Positions 62,235 to 64,000 of a DNA stretch of 64,000 nucleotides are shown here, piece by piece (position 1 is the first letter of the stretch; the number at the start of each line of letters is the position of its first letter). Source of the stretch: an uncultured Desulfobulbus sp. (GTDB taxonomy: Bacteria; Desulfobacterota; Desulfobulbia; Desulfobulbales; Desulfobulbaceae). The notes under the pieces are model-generated. The model was not told the DNA's origin. It searched no databases and was given only the letters and a program-made list of their open reading frames with translations. The DNA lies in the NCBI RefSeq assembly GCF_963664075.1, contig NZ_OY760916.1, positions 1,304,001-1,368,000 of the forward strand. Reading direction: 5' to 3'. The position numbers and the translations under genes were made by a program.

Positions 62235-64000
62235 TTACTCTTCACCACGTTGCAGGTGGGCGAGTACCAGGTTGATTTCACCGTAGTTGTAGGCATCTCC
62301 CAGGGCGGTTTTAACCGCTTTCAGTGAATGTGTTTCCTTGAGTTCCTCGATTTTTTCTTCGATTTCCCGACGTCGTTCAGTGCTGATCAGGCCGTCAATG
62401 GCAAGTGTTCCCTGTTTGACAAAGTAGGCCAGGTGCCCTTCAACAGTCTGGCGGGTGAGTCCTCGCTGCTGAGCAATTGCTTCGATGGAGAGGCCAGAGG
62501 TGAGCATATCCATACTGACCTGTTTGGTGTTGATGCGGGTGGTTGGCTTTTTGGGTTCTCCCGTCGGCCCCACAGAGAGGGCGAGCGGTGTGGGTAGGGC
62601 CACAGATTCGATCCCATACTTTTCCCGGTAGGCACGCACCAGAGAAATAATCTCAGCACCATAGCGTTCTGCCAGTTTTTTACCGATCCCCTTAATCTCT
62701 TTAAGGGCTGCGAGGGAATCGGGTAAATGCACCGCAATCTGAATCAGAGTTTTTTGGTGGAGGACCTGGTACGCGGCGACCTCATGCTGAGCGGCAGTGT
62801 CCGTTCGCCACTGTCGCAGTTGTTCAAAAACCTCCGGATGCCCAACATCTGCCTCGGTATAGAGGGCGCTGGCCTTGGGTTTTGCTTTTTGCTCGACCAT
62901 AGAGGCCTGGGAGAGGGCCCGCAGGTAACGGGCAGGGGTAAAGGCGCCATCACAGGCCTGGACGCCTGCCAATTTGACCCCACACTCCTGGCGACAGAGG
63001 GTCAGGATCGTGTTAATGCGTTTTTTGATGTCCTTGTTATCAGACTCAATTTCCAGGTTTTCTATGCAGGGATTGGTGATGGTTGTAAATTTATCACTGA
63101 AGTAGAGCGCTGATTTTGCCAGTCGTTCGAGAATGACAGAATCCCTGGCGGGTTCCATATCCAGGGAAAAGAGGGACTGCAATTGCCGCCGAAAGCTGTC
63201 TCCCACGGCACATATCTCAGCTAAGGTCTGTTGATGGATGGCAAAGAGATCCGCCCCGGCCATGACCTGGACAATGGAGCGGTTACCCCGGATCAGGCCG
63301 ACCAGCTTACCGAACAGGCGGGCCAGGTTGCTGAAATCAAAACACTGGTGGAGGAGTTCCTGCTGGTAACGAATTTTTGCTGCCTGCAGATCAGCCTCGC
63401 TCGGGCTCTGTTGTCGCACCATGGACATGAAATCGAGCACGGCCTGGTCGGTCTTGATGGCACGTCCGGTGATCTGGGAGCGAAGAATGAGGCCTTCAAA
63501 AGAGCGACAACGGCTCAGAGCCACATAGACCTGCCCGTGGGCAAAGGCGTCCTGGGCATCAATCACTGCCTTGTCAAAGGTTAAGCCCTGACTTTTATGA
63601 ATGGTAATGGCCCAGGCGGGTTTGAGCGGGTATTGGTTGAAACTGCCCACCACTTTTTGAGAAATCTCTGTGGTTTCGGTATCAACGGTATACTCGATGT
63701 TTTCCCAGGTCACAGGCCCCACTTCAATGGTCTCGCCACCCTCGCAGTCCACGTAGATTTTTTTCTGACTCATGGAACTGATGGTTCCGATCTTGCCATT
63801 GAAATACCGTCGATCCTGGGAGGTGTCATTACGGACAAACATCACCTGCGCTTTTTCTTTGAGTTCCAGGCTGGCTGCTGTGGGAAAGGCGTACTCGGGA
63901 AAAGAGCCGTCGACCCCGGCTTCAAAGTGGCGCGGCTTGCCTGGCAGAGCCGCGAGCTGCTGCTGATTGATGGAATCAGCACCGCTGTTGTGGGTACACA
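62235..64000 (-). CDS. helicase/UvrD-Pif1-like protein with HRDC domain, 5' part outside window
   Basis: The frame is open to the right edge; no stop interrupts it between 63845 and 64000, so the ATPase core is mostly beyond the window. The visible 588 residues contain the C-terminal helicase motifs: FVRND, AWAITIHKSQGLTFDKAVID and GQVYVALSRCRS, as in Pif1/RecD-type helicases. They are followed by a linker, an HRDC domain (YQVLHQKTLIQIAVHLPDSLAALKEIKGIGKKLAERYG) and a C-terminal winged-helix (STERRREIEEKIEELKETHSLKAVKTALGDAYNYGEINLVLAHLQ preceded by LTSGLSIEAIAQQRGLTRQTVEGHLAYF). It probably unwinds or remodels DNA in repair or replication restart. Confidence 0.88.
   Translation of the reverse strand, partial: CTHNSGADSINQQQLAALPGKPRHFEAGVDGSFPEYAFPTAASLELKEKAQVMFVRNDTSQDRRYFNGKIGTISSMSQKKIYVDCEGGETIEVGPVTWENIEYTVDTETTEISQKVVGSFNQYPLKPAWAITIHKSQGLTFDKAVIDAQDAFAHGQVYVALSRCRSFEGLILRSQITGRAIKTDQAVLDFMSMVRQQSPSEADLQAAKIRYQQELLHQCFDFSNLARLFGKLVGLIRGNRSIVQVMAGADLFAIHQQTLAEICAVGDSFRRQLQSLFSLDMEPARDSVILERLAKSALYFSDKFTTITNPCIENLEIESDNKDIKKRINTILTLCRQECGVKLAGVQACDGAFTPARYLRALSQASMVEQKAKPKASALYTEADVGHPEVFEQLRQWRTDTAAQHEVAAYQVLHQKTLIQIAVHLPDSLAALKEIKGIGKKLAERYGAEIISLVRAYREKYGIESVALPTPLALSVGPTGEPKKPTTRINTKQVSMDMLTSGLSIEAIAQQRGLTRQTVEGHLAYFVKQGTLAIDGLISTERRREIEEKIEELKETHSLKAVKTALGDAYNYGEINLVLAHLQRGEE

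Overview
This 64 kb window is bacterial chromosome of about 50% G+C. It comes from a Gram-negative organism: there is an outer-membrane beta-barrel protein, many signal peptides, several chemoreceptors and a hybrid histidine kinase. The gene content (HDOD protein, NhaD antiporter, ArsR with a DUF318 permease, C_GCAxxG_C_C protein, small ferredoxin, BspA-like surface proteins) would suit a Desulfobacterota relative such as the Desulfobulbales. That placement is inference; no rRNA or other phylogenetic marker is present and I found no tRNA.

Layout. 1-5.2 kb: a seven-gene operon whose genes overlap by ATGA (NTF2-like, SDR, FAD oxidoreductase, DUF1365, cyclopropane synthase-like methyltransferase, DUF2878, flavin-binding protein), a lipid-modification unit. 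5.2-7.8 kb: HDOD regulator and a DUF3307/SatD pair. 8.5-18 kb: a five-gene predicted amidoligase cluster (circularly permuted ATP-grasp, alpha-E, transglutaminase/DUF2126, ATP-grasp/alpha-E fusion, transglutaminase). 18-21 kb: zinc-ribbon rhomboid, C_GCAxxG_C_C protein, ferredoxin and an orphan ParA-like ATPase.

21-34.5 kb is the accessory core. It holds a secreted glycoside hydrolase interrupted by an in-frame TGA, an insertion sequence with an 8-bp target duplication, and a 1342-codon BspA-type surface-protein gene cut in two by a 2.3-kb element. That element carries a tyrosine recombinase, apparently made by -1 frameshifting, and an IS91-like HUH transposase; removing it at a duplicated GTTG restores the surface-protein frame exactly. 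A DMT transporter, a structured non-coding repeat region, a protein of three exact-length 110-residue repeats and another secreted protein follow. Several exported proteins share a short proline/leucine-rich C-terminal tail, and two of their genes share an upstream motif. This is the most unusual signal in the window.

34.7-50 kb: MFS transporter, YoeB/YefM toxin-antitoxin, SpmAB-like membrane protein, agmatine-to-putrescine genes (aguB, aguA), a Trm112-like methyltransferase beside a molybdopterin oxidoreductase, an exported CAP/transglutaminase pair, TPR protein, radical SAM protein, and an ArsR-controlled permease/thioredoxin set. 50-58 kb: three chemoreceptor loci (one degenerate), a MITE-like element, a DUF2293 protein and a hybrid histidine kinase. 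58-64 kb: a NAPE-PLD-like metallohydrolase, NhaD antiporter next to a beta-barrel protein, and a helicase running off the right edge.
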